From NCBI GenBank assembly GCA_017404985.1, contig JAFRBK010000036.1, positions 1 to 64,000 on the forward strand: a DNA stretch of 64,000 nucleotides. Reading direction: 5' to 3'. Below, one piece after another: positions 25,429 to 34,789 of the stretch. The translations under genes were made by a program, and so were the position numbers. Under the pieces are notes generated by a model, which searched no databases, was not told the origin of the DNA, and saw nothing but the letters and a program-made list of their open reading frames with translations. This DNA comes from Clostridia bacterium. GTDB taxonomy: Bacteria > Bacillota > Clostridia > Christensenellales > Aristaeellaceae. Each line of letters starts with the position of its first letter. Within the stretch, counting starts at the first letter, position 1.

Positions 25429-26409
25429 TTATTTTTTCACGGTAATCACAACATGACGGTTGGGCTCGTCCCCCTCGGAGTGCGTGGCAACGCCCTCGTT
25501 CTGCTGCAGCGCGAAATGAATGATGCGCCGTTCATAGGGGTTCATGGGCTCCAGGCTCACCTTCCGGCCGGTCCGCAGGGCACGGTTCGCCATCCGGTTT
25601 GCCAGGCGAACCAGGGTATCCTCCCGCTTCGCCCGGTAATTTTCGGTATCCAGGGTCACCCGGGTATAGCTGTCCTTGCCCCGGTTCACCTTCAGGCTGG
25701 TCAGGTACTGCACGGCATCCAGGGTTTCGCCCCGGCGGCCGATCAGGATGCCCAGCGTGTCCCCGTTCATATAGCCGTATATGTTGCCCTCGGCATCGGC
25801 GCCCATATCAATGGTCACATCCACGCCCATGAGCTTCGTCAGCTCCATGAGGAAGGCGTGGGCGATGCCCGCACTGCTCTCAGGATCCAGCTGGTCGGCA
25901 GGAATCATGGTCACTTCCGGCTTCTCCAGCACCCGGACGGGTTCTTTTTCCGCCTTTTCTTCGGTCCCGGTTTCGGCTTCCTGCTTCTTTTCCGGCTTCG
26001 GGGCAGGTTTGCTCTCCTCCGCCTTTTTCGCCTCGGGCTTCTTCTCCGCCGGTTTCTTCTGCTCGGGCTTCTTTTCTTCAGCCTTTTTCTCTTCGGCTTT
26101 CTTTTCTTCCGGCTTCTTCTCTTCCTGCTTCTTTTCAGCAGGCTTCTTTTCGGGCTTCTTCTCCGCCTTCTTTTCCGGCGCCTTCTGTTTCGGCTGGTCC
26201 TCCATCATCAGGCCGCTCAGGGGATCCTCCTCGCTGGCCTTCACGGTCAGCAGCACCTTGGCGGGGCGGGAGCCGAACAGGCCAAACAGGCCCTTGCTGC
26301 CTTCCTCCACCACGCGGACATCCACATCACCGATCGAAACGCCAAGCTCCTGAAGCCCCAGTTCGATGGCTTCCTCCACCGTCTTGGCGGACGCTTCATA
26401 CTGTCTCAT
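25429..26409 (-). CDS. khpB: KhpB/Jag RNA-binding protein
   Basis: KhpB (Jag, EloR) binds RNA, usually with KhpA, and affects cell elongation. The 326-residue protein has the N-terminal Jag-N domain (QYEASAKTVEEAIELGLQELG), then a KH domain (IDMGADAEGNIYGYMNGDTLGILIGRRGETLDAVQYL) and a C-terminal R3H domain (MNPYERRIIHFALQQNEGV). Between them lies a roughly 100-residue Lys/Glu/Pro linker made of repeated KKPEEKK-like units. The linker is longer than usual and probably disordered. The ATG overlaps the yidC stop by four bases. Confidence 0.93.
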   Translation of the reverse strand: MRQYEASAKTVEEAIELGLQELGVSIGDVDVRVVEEGSKGLFGLFGSRPAKVLLTVKASEEDPLSGLMMEDQPKQKAPEKKAEKKPEKKPAEKKQEEKKPEEKKAEEKKAEEKKPEQKKPAEKKPEAKKAEESKPAPKPEKKQEAETGTEEKAEKEPVRVLEKPEVTMIPADQLDPESSAGIAHAFLMELTKLMGVDVTIDMGADAEGNIYGYMNGDTLGILIGRRGETLDAVQYLTSLKVNRGKDSYTRVTLDTENYRAKREDTLVRLANRMANRALRTGRKVSLEPMNPYERRIIHFALQQNEGVATHSEGDEPNRHVVITVKK

Positions 26410-27410
26410 TTTACTGTTCCTTCCCCGGCCACAGGAGCCGCATTCTTTTCCTTGCTGTCCAGTACTTTGTTAATCACGAGGGTCTGCACCATGCTCACCA
26501 GGTTGCCCGCCACCCAGTACAGGGCGAAAGCAGAAGAGTAGCTGAAGCACAGCACCAGCGAGAAGATGGGGAAGAACCACATCATGAACTTGCCGGTGGT
26601 GGCCGCGCTGCCCTGCTCGGCGCCGGCCTGGGCGCCGCCGGTCAGCTTGGTCATGGCGATCTGGCTGACGGCAGACAGGATCGGAAGCAGCATCAGGCCG
26701 TTATAGTCATTGACGAAGTTCAGCGTGGTCACCAGCAGGTTCACGCTCATGCCGGGCTTCACAGCCAGGGCCTCCGCATAGGCGGCGTTGCCTTCCAGCA
26801 GGGTATTGGAAATCATGGCGATGGTATTGCCCAGTTCGCTGCTGCTGAAGCTGGCCTCCGTCAGGTTCAGGCCCTGCAGGAGCGCCGGCAGGTTCGCCTG
26901 GTCCAGGCTGTTGAACCATTTCTGCCACTGGTCCGCACCGATCTGGCGCATGGTGCCCAGGTCCGGCAGGGCCGGGCTGAACAGGCTGTCCGGCATCCAC
27001 AGGTTCTTGATCCAGAGCCATTTTTCCAGCTCCGGCGCCTTGTTGTTCAAAAGGTCGGTAACCTGCACCAGCAGCTGCTCATTCGCGGCGGCGCGCATGG
27101 CGCCGAACACGGCGATCAGGATCGGCCAGGTCAGCAGCATGGGCAGGCAGCTGGACAGGGGATTGACATGCTCCTTCTTGTACAGCTCCGCCATTTTCTG
27201 GTTCAGTTTTTCCTTGTCATTGGCGTACTTCTTCTGCAGCGCCTGCATCTGGGGCTGCAGCTTGGACGTTTTCCGCATGCTGACCCGGCTCTTGATGTCC
27301 AGGGGCGTCAGCACGAGACGGATCAGGATGGTGAACACCACCATGGCCCAGCCATAGCTGCCCACCCACCCGTTGATCCACTTCAGGATCCCGAGCAGAA
27401 AATCATTCAT
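26406..27410 (-). CDS. yidC: Membrane protein insertase YidC
   Basis: This 334-residue Oxa1/YidC-family insertase has the expected core: an N-terminal membrane segment (WVGSYGWAMVVFTILIRLVLTPLD), a conserved Lys/Arg-rich cytoplasmic loop (MRKTSKLQPQMQALQKKY), and further membrane helices ending in FALYWVAGNLVSMVQTLVINKVL. Unlike many Firmicutes YidC proteins it has no clear lipoprotein signal. It has a sizeable insert of about 90 residues (roughly 120-215) between the second and third helices. It lies in the canonical rnpA-yidD-yidC-jag order. AAGGAGG precedes the ATG. Confidence 0.95.
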   Translation of the reverse strand: MNDFLLGILKWINGWVGSYGWAMVVFTILIRLVLTPLDIKSRVSMRKTSKLQPQMQALQKKYANDKEKLNQKMAELYKKEHVNPLSSCLPMLLTWPILIAVFGAMRAAANEQLLVQVTDLLNNKAPELEKWLWIKNLWMPDSLFSPALPDLGTMRQIGADQWQKWFNSLDQANLPALLQGLNLTEASFSSSELGNTIAMISNTLLEGNAAYAEALAVKPGMSVNLLVTTLNFVNDYNGLMLLPILSAVSQIAMTKLTGGAQAGAEQGSAATTGKFMMWFFPIFSLVLCFSYSSAFALYWVAGNLVSMVQTLVINKVLDSKEKNAAPVAGEGTVK

Positions 27411-27416
27411 ACAGGG

Positions 27417-27659
27417 TTATTCCCTCCTTAAAATAATGGCGAGGTCTTCCGGCACCGGATCGTAGCCGCCCTTGCTGAAGGGGTTGCACCGGAGCACCCG
27501 CCAGGCTGCCATGCGCCCGCCCTTCAGCGCCCCGTACCGCTCGATGGCGGTGACGGCATACTCGCTGCAGGTGGGAATATAGCGGCAGGTCGGATGCTTC
27601 TTGCGGCGGCTCAGGTTCCTCCGGTAAAAGCGGATCATGGCAAGCATCAGTCGTTTCAT
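27417..27659 (-). CDS. yidD: Membrane protein insertion efficiency factor YidD
   Basis: This 80-residue protein has the YidD signature ([19 protein letters not shown] and the GYDPVP end). It helps insertion of YidC clients. The frame is open much further upstream, but the start is the ATG at 27659, which overlaps the rnpA stop by four bases. Confidence 0.93.
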   Translation of the reverse strand: MKRLMLAMIRFYRRNLSRRKKHPTCRYIPTCSEYAVTAIERYGALKGGRMAAWRVLRCNPFSKGGYDPVPEDLAIILRRE

Positions 27660-28015
27660 GGGGCGCGGTTCCCTTCCGGATCCCCCGGAGGATTCAGCAC
27701 GCCCTGTTTTTTGAGCAGGTAGTGCAGGTCCTTCTGCAGATCCCCGAAGGCGGCCTTGGCGGCGGTCGGCCTGGCTACAACAACGTACAGGCCGGTTTTC
27801 ACATCCCCCAGAAAGGGCCGAAAGCATTCCCGCAGGCGCCGCTTCACCTTGTTTCGGATCACGGCCTTGCCTACTTTTTTGCTGACGGAAAACCCGACCC
27901 GGAGCTCCCTGCTTTTCGCAAAGAGCAGCACCAGATCCCGGCAGGCAACAGAATGCCCCTTCCGGTACACATACTGGAAGGCTCTGTTTTTCTGCAACCG
28001 ATACCGTCTTTCCAT
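27656..28015 (-). CDS. rnpA: Ribonuclease P protein component
   Basis: The 119-residue basic protein of RNase P helps the catalytic RNA trim 5' ends of tRNA precursors. The family signature is present: an N-terminal [43 protein letters not shown] (the RNA-binding RNR motif) and YVVVARP. The start at 28015 matches the family N-terminus; the longer open frame is not used. It follows rpmH after a hairpin. Confidence 0.95.
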   Translation of the reverse strand: MERRYRLQKNRAFQYVYRKGHSVACRDLVLLFAKSRELRVGFSVSKKVGKAVIRNKVKRRLRECFRPFLGDVKTGLYVVVARPTAAKAAFGDLQKDLHYLLKKQGVLNPPGDPEGNRAP

Positions 28016-28074
28016 TCCTGATCTTTCTTCCGCTCCGTCGGAAAAAACCCCGGGAGCCATCGGCCCCCGATGAG

Positions 28075-28106
28075 GAAAAGCCCGCCCATTGATCACGGGC
28101 GGGCTT
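28075..28106 (-). terminator. Hairpin between rpmH and rnpA (partial terminator or processing site)
   Basis: On the minus strand AAGCCCGCCC pairs with GGGCGGGCTT around a 9-nt loop and is followed by TTTT. Its place inside the rpmH-rnpA operon suggests it limits read-through or marks an RNA processing site, lowering RnpA relative to L34. Confidence 0.65.
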
Positions 28107-28141
28107 CATCCACAATCACAACTAAAACCGGCTGGACGGGA

Positions 28142-28276
28142 TTACACCGTCAGTTCTTTACGGCCGCGGCGGCGGCGGGCGGCCAGCACACGACGGCCGT
28201 TCTTGGTCGACATGCGGGCACGGAAACCGTGTACCTTGCTGCGCTGACGCTTCTTGGGCTGATACGTACGGAACAT
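28142..28276 (-). CDS. rpmH: 50S ribosomal protein L34
   Basis: The 44-residue product begins [18 protein letters not shown] and ends [11 protein letters not shown], an exact L34 pattern. A strong promoter lies about 70 bases upstream. In many Firmicutes dnaA lies beside rpmH at the origin; here the divergent neighbour is a C11 protease gene instead. Confidence 0.96.
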   Translation of the reverse strand: MFRTYQPKKRQRSKVHGFRARMSTKNGRRVLAARRRRGRKELTV

Positions 28277-28343
28277 GGTCAACACTCCTCGTCTTTTGGT
28301 CCTGCGGGAACTGCTTCCCCGCGCTGCTGCGAACAGCCTTTAT

Positions 28344-28372
28344 AGTATACAGAACCTTCAAACGCTTGTCAA
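28344..28372 (-). promoter_or_regulatory. Promoter of the rpmH operon
   Basis: Read on the minus strand, TTGACA (28372-28367), a 17-base spacer and TATACT (28349-28344) form a near-consensus promoter. Confidence 0.85.
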
Positions 28373-28467
28373 GCTTGAATTTTGGATTTTTCAGCCGGCC
28401 TGCCCCTTTGATATTTCTGATTTTTCTTCCGTCGGCCCTGCTTCTGTCCTTTTGGCCGGAAAGATGG

Positions 28468-28473
28468 TATAAT
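28468..28473 (+). promoter_or_regulatory. Probable -10 box of the large C11 protease gene
   Basis: A perfect TATAAT lies 106 bases before the ATG at 28579. I see no good -35 at 17 bases. The implied leader of about 100 bases has no obvious structure. Confidence 0.45.
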
Positions 28474-28578
28474 GCCCTCAGTTTTCAAGGCATAAAAATC
28501 ATTCACAGAAAAGTGCTGCGGCCGGCTTGCGGGACTTTCCGGCTTTCCGGCCCGGGCACATGGAAAGGATGCGAAGGC

Positions 28579-31500
28579 ATGAAAAAAAAGACATGGTTGC
28601 GCGCTGCGGCGGCCCTGGCAGGATTGTTTCTGATGGTTTTCTTCCTGCCGCAGGCAGAAGCGGCAAAGCAGGAGCGAAAGCTGACCATCATGGTCTATCT
28701 GTGCGGAAGCAATCTGGAAAGCACCTCCGGCGCAGCCTCGGCAGATATACAGGAAATGCTGGATGCCGGCGCAGGTTCGGCGGACGTTTCCCTGCTGGTG
28801 ATGACCGGCGGAACCAGATCCTGGGCCATGGGATTTGACCCGGAAAAAACCATGATCCATGAGATTCGGGGCGGAAGGCAGCGCTGCGTGTGGAGCGCGG
28901 ACAAAATGGACATGGGAAAAGGCGAAACCCTGACCGCCTTTCTCCGCTACGGAAAAGAGCACTATCCGGCAGAAAAATACGCGCTGGTCCTCTGGGACCA
29001 CGGCGCCGGCCCCCTGGGCGCCGTCTGCTGGGATGAACTGTTTTCCATGAGCCATATGACTTTACGGAACATGCGGGATGCCATCCGGAGTGCCATGGGC
29101 GCGACGAAGCTGAGCTGGATCGGCTTCGACGCCTGCCTGATGGGCTCCCTGGAAGTAGCTTCCGAGCTGTCCGCTGTAGCCGAATACATGGTCGCCAGCC
29201 AGGAAACCGAACCCGCCTTCGGCTGGAACTACGCGTTTCTTTCCGGCCTCACCGGAGAGGAAAACCCGGAAGAAACCGGCCGGCGTATCGTGGACGCCTA
29301 CTTTGAAAACCGCGAGGAAAGCCGGGAAATCATGACCCTGGCCTGCATCAACCTGGAAAAAGCCCGGCAGGCGGCGGAAACCCTGGGCAGTTTTTTCTCG
29401 GACGTTGAAAAGGAGATCGATGCCGATTCATTTCCGGAGCTGTCCGGCCTGCGGCTCAGCTCCGTCAGCTTCGGCAAAAGCGTGGAGACCGCCGTCGAAA
29501 GCAGCGGCTATGACCTGGTGGACGCCAGGGACCTGGTCTCCCGGATCGGCCTGAATCCCGAAGAAAAGGAGCAGGTCCTTTCGGCACTGGAAGCGGCCGT
29601 CGTATACAGCAGAAGCAACGAAAACGGGGCCGGCGGGCTGACGCTCTACCACCCCTACCACAACAAAACCCGCTGGCTGTCCGAGTGGAAGGATTCCTAT
29701 CTGCAGATGAACCTGATCCGGGGCTATACCCGCTACGTGCAGTCCTTCGGGAGCCTGCTGACCGGGGAGGACCTGGTGCGCTGGGTCCATCTCCAGACTC
29801 AGGAAGAGGAATCGTCCCGCCCCGGGGAAACCCATTTCAGCCTGCAGCTGACGGAAGAGCAGGCGGCGCACTTTGCTTCCGGAAAGCTGCTGGTCATCGG
29901 GGAGAAGGGGCAGAACACGCTGGGAGGGGATACTGCCCTGTTTTCCGTGAGCCCGGCGGAAATGGATGAAAATGGCATCCTGCACGGAACGTACAGCCAG
30001 GATATCCTGTATGTTGAAGAAGACGACGGGAAACTGCTCGGGCCGATCGGCTACCGGCAGACGGAAGACGGTCTTTTCAACGTGGTTTCCGCCACCTATC
30101 TTCATCGGGATGAGGGAGCAGACTCCGAGGATGTCTGCTATGTCCAGTTTTATCTGGCGGCGGAAGACCGAAGCACCCATCCGGAGATTGTCCGCACACA
30201 GGTCTGGGACAAGCTGACGGAAAGCTATTCAAGCCGCCTGGCTTTTTCGGAAGAACAATACCAGAGTGTTCTGTTCAAAGATCAGGGCAAAACGTATCCG
30301 GGGGCTTCGGAAGGCGCGCTGCCGGACTATTATGCCTGGGAACCGGCGGAGAAGATTGCCCTCCGGGGGTTCCTCCTGCCCAACCGGTGGAAGTTTACCC
30401 ACCTGCAGGAACAGGCGGCGGACACACAGCTGTATGCCATGTTTGAAATTACGGACGTGCAGCAGAACGTGTGCTGTTCCGTGCCTGTTCCGGTAGAAAA
30501 CCCCGGCCAGCAGTTTTTCACAAACCGGACCGGAACTGTGCCGTTCCACGGCTGCGACATTACGCTGGCCGGATATATCAACACTTCCGCCAATCCCGGC
30601 GTCCACCTGATGCTGACGGTGAAAAACCGGGAAAACAGCGCCAGAAGGCTATCGGTGAACGATTTGCTCATCAATGATGGACGCGAAACAGGAGGTGGAT
30701 ACCGAATCGACCTGCAGCCAGCGGGAGAAACCGTGCTGGAATTTGATATCCAGCCGGAAGCCCTGGCCCGGATCACGGAAATACAGGCAATCTCCTTTAT
30801 CATGAAAGAAGAAGTGGACGGGAAAACCGAATCCGGCGCCGTTTCATTCCAGGTTGAAGGTGCCGGGCTTCAGGCCTTCGATTCACCCGTTTCCCTGGGC
30901 AGCCGGGAACAGGGCGGGATCCGCCTGGAGATCCTGGGAATCCAGCCGAGTCACCTGGGCGGGTTTACAGTCACCGGCCTGATGGAGAACCAAAGCGAAG
31001 AAGCCGTCCTCCCCAAGTCCCTGATGCTGAACGGATACCAGCTCGGATCTGGAGCGGAAGATGAGCTTCCCGCCGGAAGAAGCCGGGTCATCCGCTGGCA
31101 GTGGAGCAACGGGCTGGAGCTGTCTCAAACAGACCTGTCCGTTCCGGGAAAAGACTATTCCGGGATCATCGTTCTGGACCATTTGCTGGCCCTGCACGGG
31201 CAGGATCGGGTCCGGACCGTATCCCTGCTGTGCACGAACCCGGAGAACAGCGGGGACAACGGCACAATCCTTTCCGTTGAACTGGATGAACCGTGGGAAG
31301 TGCAGGAGGACAGCCGCAGAAGCGATCAACAGATTTTGCTGTACTCCCTCTTTTCCCCGGAGGCAGAGGAAGCCGTGCCGGCCGTGATGCTCGCGGAAAA
31401 CGACCGGTTCCGGGTCCGGCTTCGGCGGATGGTTATCGGCGAAAAATCCGTCGTCTTCATCCTGGAAATGACAAACAAAACGGAAGAATTCCTGGGGCTG

Positions 31501-32568
31501 AACCTGCAGGAGGTCACCCTGAACGACGGCGAAATCGATCCGTATAATCCCATGGCCTTCCACAGGGGAAGCTGGATTACCCTCCTGCCGGAAGTGACAC
31601 TGACGAAGGCGGTTTGCATGAATTCCTACAGAGGTGTGCAGCCGGGCATGGAAATCCGGTCCGCCGCCATGCTGTTTTACGAATTTGATACCATGCCGTG
31701 GACGCCGGCTGTCATCACCCTGCCTGTCCCGGCCGTCACCGGCGGGCCGAACCTGCAGTGGTTCAGCGCGGACCAGCTCACGGTGGAGCCGGGCCGGATG
31801 CCGGAAGAGGATCCGGAAGAAGCAGGAACCGGGCTCGTTCCGGAAGTGCTGCTGCCGGACCGGGCATCCTCCCTCTGCCAATGGCTGGAAGCGCCCCTGT
31901 CCGAAGCGGAAATGAAGGCCGCGGAAAGCGGGACCCTCGTGATGGTTCTGCCGGCCCGGAGGCTCTACGGGGAAAAAGCAGCGGCGTCCTGGGCAGTTCC
32001 GGTGCTGGTCCAGGACATGGAACAGAACGAAGCAGGAAAATGGGGCGCGCTGTTTCCCGGGCTGCTGCCCTGTGCCGATATAGAACCGGAAAACCTGATT
32101 CCCATCCGCATCCGGGAAATGGGCACAAACCGGATGCTGGCCAACATCGGCTCCGCTTTTGAGCTTTACAATTCCGATTACTCCAACGACAAGACCGTCC
32201 AGGTGAAAGTGAAGCTCGCCGTGGATTACGAAGCCAACCGGGCGGAAGTCATGGATCCCGAATTCATCGGCATCTACGGCAATTCCCCGATGAAAACCTG
32301 GGAGATCCAAAGCATCACCTGGTATTCCCTCATGTTCGACCTGGGAGAGGAGCAGGATGGAAAATACCCCGGCTACTACAATATGGAAACAGTCAGCGGG
32401 CAATATACCGGATGGAATGTAAAGCCGGGCGGCCATCCGCTACGCATCCGGATGCGCCCCGTCACCCCGGAAGATGAAATCAGTATCATTTTCTCCGTCA
32501 CCAACCGGGACGGGTCAGAATACTCCGTCATCCGGCCCTGGTCGGAGATTGTTTCGGGCAACCCCTGA
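28579..32568 (+). CDS. Very large secreted clostripain-family (C11) protease
   Basis: The 1,329-residue protein has a signal peptide (MKKKTWLRAAAALAGLFLM, cleavage near PQAEA) and an N-terminal C11 domain with intact catalytic His141 (VLWDHGAGPLG) and Cys186 (GFDACLMGSLEV). After about residue 395 come roughly 930 residues of beta-rich sequence without recognised domains, including segments like those of the 1,166-residue relative (for example the LTEEQAAHFASGKL region). It lacks a sortase motif, a membrane anchor and a lipobox, so it is probably released or held non-covalently. I start at ATG 28579, where the signal peptide begins; the open frame upstream covers the promoter. Confidence 0.88.
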   Translation: MKKKTWLRAAAALAGLFLMVFFLPQAEAAKQERKLTIMVYLCGSNLESTSGAASADIQEMLDAGAGSADVSLLVMTGGTRSWAMGFDPEKTMIHEIRGGRQRCVWSADKMDMGKGETLTAFLRYGKEHYPAEKYALVLWDHGAGPLGAVCWDELFSMSHMTLRNMRDAIRSAMGATKLSWIGFDACLMGSLEVASELSAVAEYMVASQETEPAFGWNYAFLSGLTGEENPEETGRRIVDAYFENREESREIMTLACINLEKARQAAETLGSFFSDVEKEIDADSFPELSGLRLSSVSFGKSVETAVESSGYDLVDARDLVSRIGLNPEEKEQVLSALEAAVVYSRSNENGAGGLTLYHPYHNKTRWLSEWKDSYLQMNLIRGYTRYVQSFGSLLTGEDLVRWVHLQTQEEESSRPGETHFSLQLTEEQAAHFASGKLLVIGEKGQNTLGGDTALFSVSPAEMDENGILHGTYSQDILYVEEDDGKLLGPIGYRQTEDGLFNVVSATYLHRDEGADSEDVCYVQFYLAAEDRSTHPEIVRTQVWDKLTESYSSRLAFSEEQYQSVLFKDQGKTYPGASEGALPDYYAWEPAEKIALRGFLLPNRWKFTHLQEQAADTQLYAMFEITDVQQNVCCSVPVPVENPGQQFFTNRTGTVPFHGCDITLAGYINTSANPGVHLMLTVKNRENSARRLSVNDLLINDGRETGGGYRIDLQPAGETVLEFDIQPEALARITEIQAISFIMKEEVDGKTESGAVSFQVEGAGLQAFDSPVSLGSREQGGIRLEILGIQPSHLGGFTVTGLMENQSEEAVLPKSLMLNGYQLGSGAEDELPAGRSRVIRWQWSNGLELSQTDLSVPGKDYSGIIVLDHLLALHGQDRVRTVSLLCTNPENSGDNGTILSVELDEPWEVQEDSRRSDQQILLYSLFSPEAEEAVPAVMLAENDRFRVRLRRMVIGEKSVVFILEMTNKTEEFLGLNLQEVTLNDGEIDPYNPMAFHRGSWITLLPEVTLTKAVCMNSYRGVQPGMEIRSAAMLFYEFDTMPWTPAVITLPVPAVTGGPNLQWFSADQLTVEPGRMPEEDPEEAGTGLVPEVLLPDRASSLCQWLEAPLSEAEMKAAESGTLVMVLPARRLYGEKAAASWAVPVLVQDMEQNEAGKWGALFPGLLPCADIEPENLIPIRIREMGTNRMLANIGSAFELYNSDYSNDKTVQVKVKLAVDYEANRAEVMDPEFIGIYGNSPMKTWEIQSITWYSLMFDLGEEQDGKYPGYYNMETVSGQYTGWNVKPGGHPLRIRMRPVTPEDEISIIFSVTNRDGSEYSVIRPWSEIVSGNP

Positions 32569-32664
32569 TGCTGCATCCGCAGTTCCCGGCCAAAGCAGCA
32601 TCCATCCTCCTGCTTCGGCAAAGCGGCTTCAGGCTTCCCCGGAACCAGCATTTGCATTTTTGGA

Positions 32665-32693
32665 TTGCGAAACCGGGCGGTTCCGTTTATAAT
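32665..32693 (+). promoter_or_regulatory. Promoter of pduL
   Basis: TTGCGA (32665-32670), 17 bases, then TATAAT (32688-32693), 39 bases before the ATG. Confidence 0.7.
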
Positions 32694-32732
32694 GAAAAAA
32701 ACCGCTTTTATGCAGAAAGAAGGATGATTCCC

Positions 32733-33305
32733 ATGAATAAAATCCTGGTTGAAACCTCCGCCCGCCATGTGCACGTTACCAAAGAGGACCTGGAGACCCT
32801 GTTCGGCGCCGGCCACGAGCTGACCGTGAAGAGCTGGCTGTCCCAGCCCGGCCAGTTCGCCAGCGAAGAGCAGGTGGACATCGTCGGCCCCAAGAACACC
32901 CTGAAGCGCGTGCGCATTCTCGGGCCCATCCGCTCCGCCACCCAGGTGGAAGTGTCCCTGACGGACGCCCGCTCCATCGGCGTGACCGCTCCCGTCCGTG
33001 AATCCGGCGACATTGCCGGTTCCGGCGCCTGCAAGCTGGTCGGCCCCTGCGGCGAAGTGGAAGTGAAGGAAGGCGTGATCGCCGCCAAGCGGCACATCCA
33101 CATGACACCCGCCGACGCCGCGGAATACGGCGTTAAGGACAAGGACATCGTCTCCGTCAAGGTGGAGACCGACAGCCGCGCCCTGACCTTCGGCGACGTG
33201 GTGGTCCGGGTCAGCGAGAAGTTCTCCCTGGCAATGCACATCGACACCGATGAGAGCAATGCCGCCTGCGCCGTGAACGGCACCATGGGCGAACTGATCA
33301 AATAA
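32733..33305 (+). CDS. pduL: Phosphate propanoyltransferase (PduL type)
   Basis: PduL exchanges the acyl group between acyl-CoA and phosphate, giving acetyl- or propionyl-phosphate, and is unrelated in fold to Pta. The 190-residue protein has both zinc-binding histidine pairs (RHVHV, His12/His14, and RHIHM, His121/His123) in its two similar half-domains. There is no N-terminal encapsulation peptide and no microcompartment gene nearby, so it is probably a free housekeeping phosphotransacetylase. The ATG at 32733 has GAAAGGATG upstream; the open frame further upstream covers the promoter. Confidence 0.92.
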   Translation: MNKILVETSARHVHVTKEDLETLFGAGHELTVKSWLSQPGQFASEEQVDIVGPKNTLKRVRILGPIRSATQVEVSLTDARSIGVTAPVRESGDIAGSGACKLVGPCGEVEVKEGVIAAKRHIHMTPADAAEYGVKDKDIVSVKVETDSRALTFGDVVVRVSEKFSLAMHIDTDESNAACAVNGTMGELIK

Positions 33306-33325
33306 TAAAAGGTTCATTACGCAAG

Positions 33326-33351
33326 CAGCCCCGCGCAATCGCGCGGGGCTG
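33326..33351. terminator. Hairpin between convergent pduL and metK
   Basis: CAGCCCCGCGC and GCGCGGGGCTG pair perfectly around a 4-nt loop. The T-run is weak (TTCCTT on the plus strand), but the position between two converging genes suits a terminator. Confidence 0.65.
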
Positions 33352-33375
33352 TTCCTTATATTCAGGTTTTTACGT

Positions 33376-34551
33376 TCAGGCTTTCACGGCTTCCTTCAGT
33401 TCAGCCGTCCGGTTTTCCTGTTCCCAGGGCAGGCTGATATCCGTACGGCCGAAATGCCCGTAGGCAGCGGTCTGCCGGTAGATCGGGCGGCGCAGGTCCA
33501 GGTCGCGGATGATCGCCGCAGGCCGGAAATCAAACACCTTGCACACCGCCCTGGCCAGGGTTTCGTCGTCCACCGTGCCGGTCCCGAAGGTATCCACCAG
33601 CACGGACACGGGTTCCGCTACACCGATGGCGTAGGCCAGCTGAATCTGGCAGCGGTCCGCCAGGCCGGCGGCCACCACATTCTTCGCGGCCCAGCGGGCG
33701 GCATAAGCCGCGCTGCGGTCCACCTTGGTCGGGACCTTGCCGCTGAAGCAGCCACCGCCGTGGGGGGCGGATCCGCCGTAAGTATCCACAATAATCTTGC
33801 GGCCGGTCAGCCCGGTATCCCCGGCAGGCCCGCCGATCACAAACCGCCCGGTGGGATTGATGTAGTACTTGGTTTCGGGCGTCAGCAGTTCCGCCGGAAT
33901 CACCGGCCGGATCACATGCTCCATCACGCCCGCGGCAATCTCCTCCTGGGTGGCGTCCGCGGCATGCTGGGTGGAAATGACCACGGTATCCACCGCCACG
34001 GGCTTTCCGTCCTCATAAACCACGGTCACCTGGCTCTTGCCGTCCGGATAGAGGAAGGGCAGAATGCCTTCCTTCCTGGCTTTCGCCAGCTGCAGCACCA
34101 GCCGGTGGCTCAGCGCGATGGGCAAGGGCATCTTCTCCGGAGTCTCGTTGCAGGCATAGCCGAACATCATGCCCTGGTCGCCGGCGCCGGTATCCGCCTC
34201 ATCCGAGCCGTTCCGGGTCTCCAGCGCGTCGTCGACGCCCATGGCGATATCCGGGCTTTGTTCATGAATGGCTGTCATCACGGCGCAGGTTTTGCCGTTG
34301 AAGGATTTCTCCGGCGCGTCATAGCCGACCTCCAGCACGGTTTTGCGCACGATGCTGGAAATGTCCACATAGGTATCGGTCGTGATTTCGCCCATCACGG
34401 TGACCATGCCGGTAGTGGCGAAGCTTTCGCAGGCCACCCGGGCATTGGGGTCCTTCTCCAGAATGGCATCCAGCACCGCGTCGGAAATCTGGTCGCACAG
34501 TTTGTCGGGATGTCCTTCGGTCACGGATTCAGAAGTAAACAGTTTGCGCAT
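33376..34551 (-). CDS. metK: S-adenosylmethionine synthetase
   Basis: MetK makes SAM from methionine and ATP. The 391-residue protein has the signatures [29 protein letters not shown] and the glycine-rich [21 protein letters not shown]. The ATG at 34551 is preceded by AAAGGAG, and the open frame upstream of it lies in the riboswitch leader. The gene is a single transcription unit controlled by its product through the SAM-I riboswitch just upstream. Confidence 0.97.
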   Translation of the reverse strand: MRKLFTSESVTEGHPDKLCDQISDAVLDAILEKDPNARVACESFATTGMVTVMGEITTDTYVDISSIVRKTVLEVGYDAPEKSFNGKTCAVMTAIHEQSPDIAMGVDDALETRNGSDEADTGAGDQGMMFGYACNETPEKMPLPIALSHRLVLQLAKARKEGILPFLYPDGKSQVTVVYEDGKPVAVDTVVISTQHAADATQEEIAAGVMEHVIRPVIPAELLTPETKYYINPTGRFVIGGPAGDTGLTGRKIIVDTYGGSAPHGGGCFSGKVPTKVDRSAAYAARWAAKNVVAAGLADRCQIQLAYAIGVAEPVSVLVDTFGTGTVDDETLARAVCKVFDFRPAAIIRDLDLRRPIYRQTAAYGHFGRTDISLPWEQENRTAELKEAVKA

Positions 34552-34582
34552 GGATTCTCCTTTGCCAATAGCATATATTCGC

Positions 34583-34618
34583 AAAAAAACCGCCTGGCCA
34601 GCACACAGACCAGACGGT
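34583..34618 (-). terminator. Riboswitch-controlled terminator before metK
   Basis: On the minus strand ACCGTCTGG pairs with CCAGGCGGT and is followed by seven T. It lies between the SAM aptamer and the metK start, and so forms the off-state of the switch. Confidence 0.85.
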
Positions 34619-34636
34619 AACAATCGCTCGATTGTC

Positions 34637-34748
34637 CTTATCTGCCAGCGCCCCTCCCGGGGTGTGCGCGCTGTGGGAATTGGCACCATGCTTTGAAAGC
34701 CGGTTGCCGTGACGTCATCAGGCCCGTCCCTCGGTCACTCGTGATAAG
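34637..34748 (-). promoter_or_regulatory. SAM-I (S-box) riboswitch aptamer
   Basis: The minus strand shows the conserved S-box core: CTTATC closing helix P1, GAGGGACGGGCC, a TGATGA kink-turn segment, CGGCAACC, GGTGCCAATTCC and the closing GATAAG. It lies between a consensus promoter and a terminator upstream of metK. When SAM is bound the terminator should form and metK expression falls. Confidence 0.93.
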
Positions 34749-34760
34749 GTTTGCGGAGCT

Positions 34761-34789
34761 ATCATACAAAGAAACCCGTGGGTTGTCAA
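34761..34789 (-). promoter_or_regulatory. Promoter of the metK leader
   Basis: On the minus strand TTGACA (34789-34784), 17 bases, TATGAT (34766-34761), about a dozen bases before the riboswitch P1. Confidence 0.85.

Noticed and set aside
27660-28115. Long N-terminal extension of YidD
   Set aside because: It overlaps rnpA in another frame; the 80-residue form matches the family exactly.
32733-33305. Bacterial microcompartment locus around pduL
   Set aside because: No shell protein, diol dehydratase or aldehyde dehydrogenase gene is present, and the protein lacks an encapsulation peptide.
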